Of a stretch of 64,000 nucleotides of DNA, positions 1 through 9,699 are shown in pieces (within the stretch, counting starts at the first letter, position 1; every line of letters begins with the position of its first letter). The notes under the pieces are model-generated. The model searched no databases. It worked only from the letters and a program-made list of their open reading frames with translations, and had not been told where the DNA came from. The position numbers and the translations under genes are program-made. This DNA is from Chamaelirium japonicum (lineage: Eukaryota; Streptophyta; Magnoliopsida; Liliales; Melanthiaceae), in NCBI GenBank assembly GCA_947650365.1, contig OX393552.1:53141428-53205427 (forward strand). Reading direction: 5' to 3'.

Positions 1-472
1 TCACAAAGAAATGTCTCCTGACTGAAGTATCTATGCATAATTGGTCGCTTCACCACATGCTTTTCTTCATGACAATTTAGTTGAGAAGATCTACAACAAC
101 CTTCTTCCCGGTTAGACAAGGGGAGAAGAGTTTTTACCGCTTAAACATTACTGAAGCATGCATCGTGCAACTAGTTTTGCAAACTCTCTTTAACTACTAA
201 TGAGAATGAATTAATTGGTCTAAGGCAACTATTCAGGATTTACTAGAACTTCAAGAGCCTCACTTACTATTTCAGCCCAATCTTGGTATGTGGTGCTCAA
301 TACTCAATAGTCATGGTTCATTTTGGGTTATCATCACAGAATTGAGGTTAACTTAAGTTTTTGATCCGCTCCCCGATCCTATCAAAGCATCAGGAAAACA
401 AATTGTTTTGGCTTGGCAGATTATAGACCAATTTGCAACCTTATTAAAAAATACTAAATCCATGATCACATA
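1..472 (-). other. NRPB9 intron 2, interior
   Basis: Non-repetitive AT-rich sequence lying downstream of NRPB9 exon 2 on the minus strand. No RPB9 exon 3 (which should begin with residues like EAADNNCVYRN) could be found on the minus strand here, so this is read as the interior of a second intron at least 990 nt long. No other gene is visible. Confidence 0.5.
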
Positions 473-566
473 AACAGGGTAAGGGGGGGAACGATAAAAT
501 CAACAACCGAGCTCAAAATGGTGGTCATTCACGAAGTAACAACAGTAGCGAAAGCAATTACTCCCT

Positions 567-623
<57 letters not shown>

Positions 624-715
624 AGGGTATGGGGGGGAAACGATAAAATCAACATCGAAGCTCAAAATGGTGGTCATTCACGAAGCAACAAAGGTAACGA
701 AAGCAACTCCCTTGC

Positions 716-803
<88 letters not shown>

Positions 804-895
804 AGGGTAAGAGGGGGAACGATAAAATCAACATCCAAGCTCAAAATGGTGGTCATTCACGAAGCAACAAAAGTAGCGAAAGCAATTACTCCCTT

Positions 896-990
<95 letters not shown>
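473..990. repeat. Three-copy VNTR with (GA)n blocks inside NRPB9 intron 2
   Basis: Three tandem copies of a unit of about 97 bp of unique sequence (starting AACAGGGTA, containing CTCAAAATGGTGGTCATTCAC) each followed by a GA dinucleotide tract. Copies begin near 473, 621 and 801; their GA tracts are about 51, 83 and 94 nt. The last tract stops one base short of the exon 2 boundary of NRPB9, so on the coding strand the intron begins with a long CT run. The Ser/Leu-rich open frames over this stretch are repeat artefacts. Confidence 0.92.
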
Positions 991-991
<1 letters not shown>

Positions 992-992
<1 letters not shown>

Positions 993-1185
993 TGATGATC
1001 GCAGTTGCGGCAAGCGAAGAGGAGGATCTTCTGCTCCTTGTCTTCCTTGAGGTAGAGTATATTGTTGCTGACCCAACAAAAAGAATGAAGGATTAGAGAG
1101 AACCCAGAAGTTGAAAAGCACAGGGAGTGCATGGTGATGGCTCAGCTGAGGCTTACCATTCGCGGCAGAACTTCATGGTACTCAT
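992..1185 (-). CDS. NRPB9: RNA polymerase II subunit RPB9, exons 1-2 (5' part of gene)
   Basis: Two exons on the minus strand encode the first 35 residues of the small zinc-ribbon subunit RPB9 of RNA polymerase II, a nuclear protein acting in start-site choice, elongation and proofreading. Exon 1 (1185 to 1157) reads MSTMKFCRE plus two bases of a Cys codon and ends at a GT donor; intron 1 (1156-1068, 89 nt) ends in CAG; exon 2 (1067 to 992) continues with [17 protein letters not shown] and ACRNCDHQ. The four zinc ligands of the N-terminal ribbon, C7, C10, C29 and C32, are all present. Plant RPB9 is about 114 residues, so about 80 residues lie left of the window. The start is chosen because it matches the family N-terminus and sits in a GCCGCC-ATG context. 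Exon 2 ends at CAG followed by GC, not GT, and directly abuts a (CT)n tract. Identity is recognised from memory of plant RPB9, not from a search. Confidence 0.9.
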
Positions 1186-1381
1186 GGCGGCTGCTGCTGC
1201 GAGATTCCTCCTCCCTTGCTCTGCTTTCTCTGTTTTTTTTTTTTTATCAGTGATAGAAATCTTGGGGGTTGGGGTAAGCTCCGGGATGAATAAAGCCAAC
1301 ATCTTGTCGCCACACTCATCATTGGAGTAAAAGAAGACGGGTACTTTGACGGGCGGGGTGGACCATCAACTTTTATTTTTT
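1186..1381 (-). promoter_or_regulatory. NRPB9 5' leader and probable promoter-proximal region
   Basis: Sequence immediately upstream of the NRPB9 start on the minus strand. It holds a (GCN)-rich leader (CAGCAGCAGCCGCC) next to the ATG and an A-rich run of about 12 at 1231-1243. No clear TATA box is seen between the ATG and the inverted-repeat element that begins at 1382, so the transcription start cannot be placed; a TATA-less housekeeping promoter would fit. Confidence 0.35.
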
Positions 1382-1828
1382 GGGTTTTTTTTTAAAAAAT
1401 ATTATTAAAAAATAAAATATTGAAAGAAATAACCGCGAACCATAACTATTTACCAACCTAGCGCTCTAACAGTCATGTCAGCTCGAAATTATTATTATTA
1501 TTATTTTGAAATAGAACCCGATATTTGGATTACCGGTTTTAAAACCAGTAATCTGAATACCGAGTTTAACTGAAGCCCCTTATATGAACTGTCCATACTT
1601 AGCCGTTTTCTCTCTGATTTTGGGTAAATCCGGTATCCACAATACCGGGTTTAAACCCGGCATTCCAAATACCGGGTTCTACTTGAAACAGAAAAAAAAA
1701 ATCGCGCGTTCGCTTTACGATGCTGACATGCCACGTGGCTGTCAGAGTGCTAGGTTGGTAAATAGTTTTGATCAGCCGCTGTTTGTTTCAATATTTTATT
1801 TTTTAATAATATTTTGAAAAAAAAGCCC
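1382..1828. mobile_element. Non-autonomous element with ~95-bp terminal inverted repeats (MULE-like MITE)
   Basis: The first about 95 bp (GGGTTTTTTTTTAAAAAATA through ACTATTTACCAACCTAGC and the TCTAACAG... stretch) reappear inverted at 1728-1828, where the reverse strand reads GGGCTTTTTTTTCAAAATAT and ACTATTTACCAACCTAGCAC. The 250-bp middle contains short palindromic words around ACCGGGTTTAAACCCGG. Long inverted ends suggest the Mutator superfamily, but flanking poly-T prevents recognition of a 9-bp target duplication. A related fragment lies at 46210-46541. No coding capacity. Confidence 0.6.
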
Positions 1829-1863
1829 TTTTTTTTTGGGAGGGGGGGGGGGGGGGGGGGGGG
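1829..1863. repeat. T9-G26 homopolymer tract (one A inside the G run)
   Basis: A run of T passes directly into GGGAG and then 21 further G. It starts exactly at the outer end (GCCC) of the preceding inverted-repeat element. It may be genuine, with strong G-quadruplex potential, or an assembly artefact. Confidence 0.8.
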
Positions 1864-1884
1864 TTTGTGCTTTTCTAAGGTATT

Positions 1885-2599
1885 GGGTAATTTAACATTC
1901 GTTCCTATAATTTTTTTTTGAATAAATAAATATTCAAACTATGTAACTTTAACAAGTTGACCTCTTCGTTAATTATTCACCATCAGATTTGATGAAAATA
2001 GCTGATATGATCATTATTTATTTATTTTCTTCCTATTTTATCCTTCTCTCTCTCTATCTCTCTCCTCTCCTACCTTGTGCGGCCCGACCACCACCACCTT
2101 CTTCCCGACCTCCTGAAGCCACCTCAGCCTTGCTGATCACTGACGGCGTTCCGGTGAAGACCTTGGACCTGCTACGGCCTGCAAGCACACCGGAGCGCCA
2201 GTGAGGCAGGCCGCCGACTGTGCTAGACCGAGAGGAAGGAGAATGATGGGGGTCGTGATGGTTGGAGTTGCATAACCTCCCTCCCATTCCTTCGCACCAC
2301 CTCAGACCCCCTGCTTCCTGGGCCCTGCGCCAACGAGGTAAGCCAGCGCCTGTGCTAGGCCGAGAGAAAGAAGGGTGGGGGGTGGTGGCGGCCGGAGTTG
2401 CAGAGCAACCTCCCTCCCCATTTTTTGGTCTATTTTGAAGAAAAGATTAGAGTATTTTAATTATTTGACACATTCCGTCTATGGAAGACAACGATCTCAA
2501 ATTGGTCTATAGTTTGGGGGCTTATTTGTTCAAAAAAAAAGTTGAGGGACAAATATGAAACTATCCCCATAGCTCAGGAGAGGTTTATGTAATTTGCCC
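1885..2599. mobile_element. Probable small terminal-inverted-repeat element with GC-rich interior
   Basis: The left end GGGTAATTTAACAT and the right end read inverted as GGGCAAATTACATAAACC resemble each other over about 14 bp, and both are followed by short stretches of the type TTTTTTTGAA(C/T)AAATAA. The interior (2080-2420) is GC-rich and includes an imperfect direct duplication of about 70 bp (2219-2287 and 2352-2422, both with GCTAG[AG]CCGAGAG and CCGGAGTTGC or TTGGAGTTGC). No target duplication is apparent. No gene recognised. Confidence 0.4.
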
Positions 2600-2609
2600 T
2601 TTTTTTTTT

Positions 2610-2652
<43 letters not shown>
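2600..2652. repeat. T20-G33 homopolymer tract
   Basis: Twenty T followed by 33 uninterrupted G, starting at the GCCC end of the preceding element, the same position the shorter T/G tract occupies after the element ending at 1828. Confidence 0.85.
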
Positions 2653-2655
<3 letters not shown>

Positions 2656-3189
2656 TTAACCTTAACTTACGTTAAGACTATGTATAGTTTGAACTTAATG
2701 TCAAGCCCTTGTAGTTGGACTTTGGCTAATGCGAGTTCATTCTCTCCTGCACATGTAATAACAAAAAATTTTAAAAAACAATTTTACCCTTACAGAACGC
2801 ATGTGCCCTCCTTGCATGACGTTGAACCTACTCAGTCAACAACAAGACGGTCAAAATCCAAACTCGAGCCACTTGGACCACCCCGCACGGCCACATGGCT
2901 ATAGCCCTTCCACCGCATGCATGAACGGAGTTTGTCCCGGACCACGGAGTCCATCGACATGGAATCGACGAACCTCGGCATGAACGAACGGTCTCTAGTG
3001 GTTCTCCTTCGCGTCCTCTCCGCATTAAAGGTGCGGGGGAGGCCGACCGGTGTCCGAGAGCGGAGTGGGAGCAGTGCAAAACCCCACAAGCTCGGTTCTC
3101 TGTGAAAAAATGGGTGACACCATTCATAATTTCAAATGCCACTTTGGGCATTTACGAGATAAATCCAAATGCCACTTTATCCGTAGTTA
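2653..3189. other. Intergenic segment with one outlying copy of the 135-bp repeat
   Basis: Bases 2712-2800 resemble the first part of the tandem unit found at 3190-3600 (GGCTAATGCGAG, CACATGTAATAA). Bases 2801-3189 are a moderately GC-rich segment with overlapping short open frames on both strands but nothing recognisable; it appears inserted between the outlying copy and the array. Confidence 0.45.
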
Positions 3190-3620
3190 GACTTTGGCTA
3201 ACGCAAGCTCCTTCTCCCACGCACATGTAATATCGAAAATTTTTAAATAGCAGTTTTACCCTTATAGATAAAGTCTAATAATCGTAGCAAAAGAGTAACA
3301 ATCGTTAAGGAGCAAAAATCTATTAGTTTTGGCTAACGCGGGCTCCTTCTCTCGTGCACATGTAATAGCGAAAAAATTTTAAATAGTAATTTACCCCTAT
3401 AGATAAAGTGTAATAATCATAGCAAAAGAGTAACAATCGTGATTGAGCAAAAATCCGTTAGTTTTGGCTAACGCGGGCTCCTTCTGCTGCGCACATGTAA
3501 TGATAATTTTTTTTTTAAATGATAACTTTAGCCCTACATATAAAGTGTAACAATCTTAGCAAAAAAGTATAATTTGTAAATAATAACAATCCGTTAGCAA
3601 AGAGTAACAATTTGATATCG
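3190..3620. repeat. 135-bp tandem repeat, about three copies
   Basis: Copies start at GGCTAACGC near 3197, 3331 and 3466, giving a period of 134-135 bp. Each holds GGGCTCCTTCT, CACATGTAAT, an A/T-rich spacer, and ATAAAGTGTAATAATC followed by AGCAAAAGAGTAACAATC. The last copy decays after about 3600. Non-coding. Confidence 0.85.
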
Positions 3621-3957
3621 TAAAATGTCTCAATTGTCGATTGATTGTAGCGGTATTTCTACTCATATGGTCACAAATGATTATCTTTGTGACAAAAAAT
3701 TACATTTAGCTATACGAACCCAAGTCGATTCTGTATTGCACATATAGAGTAACAATTTTTTTATTTTTTTGGTACATTGGAGGGATGATCACTAGACCAT
3801 CAGAAGGTGGGACCAGAACCCACAACACGCAGGGTGGAGCCGCTAACCATCAAGAGGTGGGACCAAAGCCCACAATATGTAGGGTGGACCCACCTCAGGG
3901 CCTAAAGGAGGCCGGTGCCACACAAACACCCAAAAGTAGCCACACAGAGCCAAGTTG
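3621..3957. other. Spacer with short duplication; target site of the outer gypsy element
   Basis: AT-rich to 3780, then a segment with an imperfect direct duplication of about 50 bp (ACCATCA-GAGGTGGGACC type units at 3795 and 3846). The last five bases, AGTTG (3953-3957), are the left target-site duplication of the element that ends at 42939. Confidence 0.6.
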
Positions 3958-4731
3958 TGTGGGGGAGGATTTCGCCCATCGTACGTGGTCTCTCCTCCAA
4001 TAGTTGAGTGAAGGTTTGACCCTTCGGGATGTGGCGCGCTTTGAAGCGCTGAGCTGTCACTTACTGAACTGGCAAGCAAACACTATAGAGTACAGAGAGA
4101 GAAAGAGATAGAGAGAATTGACACAGGATGTGATGACGGAGTTCGGCTGAAGTGTACGTCTCTGTACAGTAAGATGCAACCTTTGAATCCACTATCTCTG
4201 GATTAAAAGTAGAGATACTCTCGACAGGCCGAGGAGTGCTTCTTCTAAGTAGGCAGAAGGTAGAGAAGGAGTCTAGAACTAGAAAACTCGAGGAGCTCTG
4301 GAAAATAGGAAATAGTATTTTGGTCTGGAATTCTAGATCTGGATTATTTCACAAGGTTGGCTATTTATAAAGATTTGTTTTATGGAAAATATTCTAGAAA
4401 TATTCCCCTACATATCAGAGGTTTTGGTAAATACCCGGGAGGGGACTCACCAGGTCCCACTGTTGCCTTCGTGGGCCCCAGGCAGGGCTGCGGGTCCCAC
4501 TGTTATCTTTGTGGGCCCCAGGCAGGGCTGCGGGTCCCACAGTCATCTCTGTGGGTCCCAAGCAGGGCTGCAGGTCCCACAGTCATCTTTGTGTGGCCCA
4601 AGCAGGGCTGCGGGTCTAACTGTCATCTCCGTGGGCCCCAAGTAGGGCTGTGGGTCCTACAATCATCTTTGTGGGCCCTAGGCAAGGTTGCGGGTCCCAC
4701 TGTAGGGCGTTAACCAGATTTTACACATATA
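3958..4731 (-). repeat. 3' LTR of outer gypsy element
   Basis: Starts TGTGGGGGAGGATTTC. On the minus strand a TATA box (TTATAAATAG, 4361-4370) separates a left R/U5 part from a right U3 part. U3 contains about six copies of a 40-bp minisatellite (4453-4705; GGGCCCCAAGCAGGGCTGCG type). It is followed by a pyrimidine-rich boundary, the complement of the polypurine tract. It aligns with the split LTR at 33230-42939. Confidence 0.85.
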
Positions 4732-4789
4732 GTTACCCCCTCTCAGCTAGATAGGTGCTAACCTAGCTGGCTGGGACTTTCTGGTGCAA

Positions 4790-5500
4790 AATACTGGTCG
4801 CTCGTCTACCGACTTCCTGTCCGAGGTCGACCGTCACACCTGTCGACCCCCTGTCAGGGGCTAGCCGGGTGTGCGTCTGCTGACCCGTTGCACAGGGCTG
4901 ATCGTCGTCTGTCTGCAGACCCCCTGTCAGGGGCCGATTGTTGCGCCCGCCAACCCCTGTCAGGGGCCGACCGAGTGTGTGTCTTCTAACCCATTGCACG
5001 AGGCCGACCTTCGTCTGTATACCAACCCCCTGTAAGGGGCCAACTATTGCGCCCGCCGTCCCCCTGTCAGGGGCTAGCCAGGTGTGCGTTTGCCAACCAG
5101 TTGCACGAGGCTGATCGTCTTCTATCTGCCGACCCCCTGTCAGGGGCCGACTGTTGCGCCCGTGACCCCCTGCCAGGGGTCGGCCGAGTGTGCATCTACC
5201 GACCCCTTGTGCGGGACCGATCATTATCTGTCTGTCGACCCACTGCGTGGGTCCAACCGTTGCGCCCGCTGACACCCTGCCAAGGGCCGATCGGGTGTGC
5301 GCCTGCCGACCCGTTGCACGGGGTCGACCGTTGTGCCCGTCGACCCCCTACCAGAGGCTGGCCGGGTGTGCGTCCGATCGTCGTCTGTCTGCCGACCCCC
5401 TGCTTGGGGCCGACCATCGTTTGTCTATCGACCCATTGCATGGGGCCAACCATTGAGCCCGCGCGGCCCCCTGCTAGGGGCCGGCCGGGGGCATGTCTGC
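4790..5500. repeat. 107-bp tandem array in the 3' region of the outer element
   Basis: About six GC-rich copies marked by GACCCGTTGCAC-like words near 4879, 4988, 5093, 5198, 5307 and 5427, with sub-repeats CCCCCTGTCAGGGGCC. Long overlapping frames on both strands reflect the repeat, not genes. Confidence 0.85.
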
Positions 5501-5612
5501 CGACTTCACCCATACCCCTTCCTAGCTGGGACGTCATGGTTCGAACACCGATGGGCAGAGGTGTGGGTGGACGATCGTGCAGGCTGGTAGGGGGGTGGGG
5601 GTTCGACGCCAG

Positions 5613-6461
5613 TAGGGCTGGCAATGGGTCCAGGCCCACATTATTTTTTCGGCACAAGCCTGACCCGTTTTATAGTCGGGCTTTAAAATCAAGGCCCAAG
5701 CACAAACCCATATTCGTGATTCGGACTTGGGCCGAGCCTAGGCCCGAAAAACCTCAATCACTGATAAATAAAAATTTTTGGTTGAAGTTGTTTGGCATAA
5801 TTCAAAATGTCACACTATTGTAATCAAGACATAATACAACCAGATCAAGACCAAATTTTTCTTACTAGGGCTTCGAGTAAATAGGTTTGATCTGCTAGGG
5901 TTTTAAGTAGATAGACTTGATATACTCTACGAGAGCAAGACATCGAGGGCGTCGAGGGGCCTTGAGATCGAGGACTCGAGGGGCCTTGAGACTTGAGAGC
6001 GAGCACTCGAGGGGCCAAGGGCGTCGGGGCCTCGAGACATGGCGTCAAAGGAGCCAAGCCGCATCGCTCCGCTCAGCTATGAACTATGAAGCATTTGATT
6101 CTCTAAACCCATAAGAGATCAAACCCTACTACCGTCATTATATAACCACATATTTAGATTTGGGCCATTTGATTATCACCCATCGAACGACTCACATCAA
6201 TCATAAAGAAACCTAATAAGTTACGGCACTTGTTACTACATTTGTTACGGAACTCAACTTGGTAAATGTTAAATATAGGCTACTAACCTGGTCGGGTTTG
6301 AGCCGGACCCATACAAGCCCGAGCCCGGCCTGTTTTCTATTTTGGGCTTGGAATTGAAGCCCACGCCTGATGATTCAACTATAATTGCAAGCCCAAACCA
6401 TGTTAACTACGGGCCAGGCTTAATCGGTCCCAGGCCGGGTTCTGGCCCATTGCCAACCCTA
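5613..6461. mobile_element. Non-autonomous hAT element (849 bp) with 8-bp target duplication
   Basis: Terminal inverted repeats TAGGGCTGGCAATGGGTC (left) and, inverted, TAGGGTTGGCAATGGGCC (right) are typical of plant hAT MITEs. They are flanked by GACGCCAG (5605-5612) and GACGCCGG (6462-6469), an 8-bp duplication with one mismatch. The interior carries GGGC-rich words resembling the ends in inverted order (for example GGCCCGAAAAACC and GGTCGGGTTTGAGCC) and a duplicated CGAGGGGCCTTGAGA motif. It encodes no transposase. It is inserted in the 3' region of the outer gypsy element. Confidence 0.9.
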
Positions 6462-7464
6462 GACGCCGGTAGAAGGCCAGAGTCTGGCTGAGGGGACCCC
6501 CTGGGGCTGGGGTAGGCAAAAACCACCCATGGGGGGGTCGGATGCATACAAAGGGGAATGGGGGGTCGATTGCAAAAGGGAAAGGGTGGGGGGGCTGATT
6601 GCAAATGTAGGGAAAAAAGGGGTGGAAATCGTGAGCCGAGCTACGTACGACGAGAGGTAGCGGTCGCATCCGGGATCGAAATCCGCCGATTTCAAAGCTA
6701 GTGCGACCCTTTTATGACCCTCTATAAGGGTGGCCATAGATGAGGGGGGAACGAGGCCTAGAAGACCATAGTATCATGAAGGGAAAACGGGACAAAAGGC
6801 GAGTTAAAAATCCAAATTGCGCAAGGGAAACATTGTGAAATCGCGACCCAGAGCCACGTACGACGAGAGGTAGCGGTTGCATCCGGGATCAGAATTCACC
6901 GATTTCAGAGATAGTGTGATCCTCGCATGACCCTCTACAAGGGCGCCTAGAGATTAGGGGAGAACAAATTTAGGACTAGTACTAGATTTTGATGGGAAAA
7001 CGGAATAAAGAGCGAATCGATAGGAAAACGGGATTTGAGGGGGTCGGTTTTTGTGTAGCTGTTGGAGGGGGGGTGGGGAGTGGTTTTGGTGCACAGGGTG
7101 GATCAGGTTTGGCGCGCAGCCGTGGGGGCGGGGCGCGGTTTTGGCACATAGGGTGGATCAGGTTTGGCGCGAAGGGTTGGGGGGGGGGGGGTTCGTGTTT
7201 GGTGCACAGGGGGGGGACGGGGGGGCGGGTGGGGAGGGGGGAGTCGGGGGGGAGCGGGGGTCGGGGGTCGGGCGTCGACTGGAGACGGAAACGGGAGGGG
7301 GGGTGTTGGTTGCGCCCCTCCTCTCTTCTCTCTCTCTTCTCTCTCTTTCTCTCTCTCAGTCTCTTTATTTTGTCCTTTCTCTCTCTCCCGCTCTCTTTTC
7401 TCTCTCTCAGTCTCTTTGTTCTCTTCTCTTTCCCGTCCTCTTACAGCCCACTGAGCACAAATTA
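6462..7464. repeat. Outer-element 3' region: 211-bp duplication, G-rich block and pyrimidine tract
   Basis: A segment of about 100 bp (TACGACGAGAGGTAGCGG ... GACCCTCTATAAGGG) at 6631-6730 recurs at 6842-6943, a 211-bp spacing. Bases 7030-7310 are extremely G-rich, with a repeated unit of about 70 bp (GGGTGGATCAGGTTTGGCGCG, at 7098 and 7153), and are followed by a CT-rich tract (7314-7440). Long frames over this stretch on both strands are low-complexity artefacts. Confidence 0.7.
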
Positions 7465-7762
7465 TGAGAAAAGCAGAGTATGTAATGCAAGGCTCAATGC
7501 TTTGCCTTGTGTATTTCATTGCTATATATAATGTTTATAGATGAGAGATCAATGGGATTGCATCCCATAAATTATGTAAATGTTACAACTTATTACAGCT
7601 GATAAGGAAAGAGATTGAATGGGTTGCAGCTATTGTGAAGGGGCTGCAGCTGTTGTAGCAGAGAAGGAAAATGCAACTGTTGGAGCAAAGAAGGAAAGTG
7701 AGTAAGGGGCTGCAGCTATTGTGAACAGCTGTCCCTAGCACGATGACAGCTCACATCTCACA
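7465..7762 (-). repeat. 3' LTR of copia-2
   Basis: 298 bp, about 92% identical by eye to 13343-13640. A TATATATAA box lies near 7519-7531 in the outer part. Followed on the inner side by GCCCCCCTCAAGCTC, the complement of a polypurine tract. Confidence 0.9.
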
Positions 7763-7775
7763 GCCCCCCTCAAGC

Positions 7776-9671
7776 TCACGAGGGGAAGTCTTGCACATTG
7801 AGCTTGTCTCGAAGCCAGAGAAAACGCGGGCCGGGTAGCCATTTTGTGAATATATCAGCAACTTGATCTTTGCCGGAAATGTGGGAGATGGAGATGTCAC
7901 CACGCAGGACATGATCACGAATAAAGTGAACATCAATGTCAATATGTTTGGTGCGACTGTGGAAGACGGGGTTCTTGGACATGTGGATTGCACTTATGTT
8001 GTCGTAAAGGAGTAGAGGTGTATCCCGTAATTTTTTTGAAGGGTAAAAAACGAATATATTACTGAAAAAGGAAAGCGATTACAGAACATGGCTTGTCTCT
8101 GGGTGAGAAAGCATACCACGCGACCAAAAAGTGTCTTCAACAACAACAAAACCCTAACTCATCACACGGAGAGCAGACCGACATGGTAGCCCCCAGTCGA
8201 GAGGAACACAACCCGCAATACTAGAATCTAAACCTAAGACAATCACAATGGAGCACAGTGCATCCGATTCTTAGCAGCACTAGCTAGTCCCCCCTCCTCC
8301 TTGAAACCCTATCAGATTGACCCTTTGGCCAAGATTCTTTAGCTCGGGATGCAATCGCTGGATTCGGCATGGTAAGAAATGTGGGCCGATTGGCAAGATG
8401 GGGGGGGGCAACTGCTTGTACTGATCAAAGGAATCCATGGGATAAGCATCACCTGCTACCTCCGCTCGATCTGGAACCTCCCCATCTTCAACACAGAGAT
8501 CATGCAAAACACCTGACGACTGCTCACCAGATAGCCCTACCGCACTCTGAGTCGAAGCCTTTCGAAGAGCTCGTTGAAGAGCAGGAATAGAAATACTGGG
8601 GTTCCCTTCTCATTGATTCCGCCTACCAGTAGACTTCTTAGCACCTCCAACTAAGACCTCACTCCCACTAGTAAGAGCTAAGACGATCGGTCTCTGCCCC
8701 TCACTAGCTGTACTCTCTGCTTGCATAACAGCCCCTGTAGTCTCTTGCATAACAGTGCCTGCAGTCTCTGGTGTAGCAGTGCCAGACGCTTGCGTAACAG
8801 CAGTCTCTGGCAATGTTACGCTATCTGCAGCAATGGGATCACCATCAGGTGGTGTAACACCAGCATTTGCAGTGCCTCCAGAGAACGTTACATCAATATT
8901 TCCTCGTGTAACATCATCCTCAGATGTCCTACCATTAGCCTCATGCGTAACAAGAGCCCTTCGTGTAACATCAGGCACTGCTTGTGTTACAACAGCTTCA
9001 ACACAACCACCATCTCTCAAACCTTTAGCTATTACAACACCTTCCAGCTCTGCAACATCTGCATTACAGACAACAATGACAGCATTTGCAACACCATCAG
9101 CACCACCCTGACCTGCACCCATCACCGCAGAACCCATAGCCAATGTTCCATCAGCTAAAGTAGCAGCCTTAGTTGTGTCAGCAACATTAGCGGCCTGAGT
9201 GGCAGAATCTGTAATTTCAGCACCAACACCACTAAAATCAACATTAGCAGCCTTAGGTGTATCCCGTAATTGAATGTGAAGTCGGCGGAGAAGATGAATA
9301 TACCAAAGAATTTCAGTAGTTGTGGAAGCAAGTGCTAGATATTCTGCCTCGGCACTAGAGCGAGAAACCATAGCTTGTTTCTTGGCACCCCACGAGAGTA
9401 GATTGGGCCCGAGGTAGAAAGCGTAACCCGAGGTAGATCGACAGCTATCTGGGCAGCCTGCCCAATCGGCATCAGAGAAGGCATGGAGCTTTAAGTCAGT
9501 GGACCTGGATAAACAAAGGCCAAGGGAGAGAGTGCCTTTGACATATCTGAAAATTCGTTTGACAGCCGCTAGATGAGAGGAGCAAGGATTTTGCATAAAT
9601 TGGCAAACATGGTTCACGGCATAAGCAATGTCCGGCTGGGTCATAGTAAGATATTGGAGACAGCTCACCAT
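7776..9671 (-). pseudogene. copia-2 RNase H region, split by a LINE-type insertion
   Basis: Minus-strand frames resemble the copia RNase H domain: DADWAGC, the SAEAEYLAL motif and a C-terminal part with HISGKDQVADIFTKWLP. The domain is interrupted at 8033-9254 by the insertion described separately. It is part of a decayed copia element and is not expected to be active. Confidence 0.88.
8033..9254 (-). mobile_element. Target-primed retrotransposon insertion (LINE-type or retrocopy), 1222 bp
   Basis: A perfect 17-bp direct duplication, AGGTGTATCCCGTAATT, flanks it (8016-8032 and 9255-9271). Its 3' end on the minus strand finishes in a short poly-A (plus-strand TTTTT after the duplication) preceded by TTTTTTACCCTTCAA. 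Together these show L1-type target-primed reverse transcription. The body does not show endonuclease or reverse transcriptase. Instead, 8610-9254 encodes an Ala/Thr/Val-rich, low-complexity stretch on the minus strand (for example VTLPETAVTQASGTATPE) and 8280-8507 a second short frame. It could be a 5'-truncated unusual LINE, a non-autonomous LINE derivative or a retrocopied host transcript; I cannot decide. Confidence 0.8.
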
Positions 9672-9699
9672 TTGGCGATAAATGGAAGGATCGAGAAGA

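Noticed and set aside
649-1132. Open frames of Ser-Leu repeats on the minus strand
   Set aside because: They are translations of the (GA)n tracts. The genuine coding part inside them is only NRPB9 exon 2.
4763-5823. Overlapping long frames (up to 258 codons) on both strands
   Set aside because: They follow the 107-bp GC-rich tandem array and have no recognisable domain.
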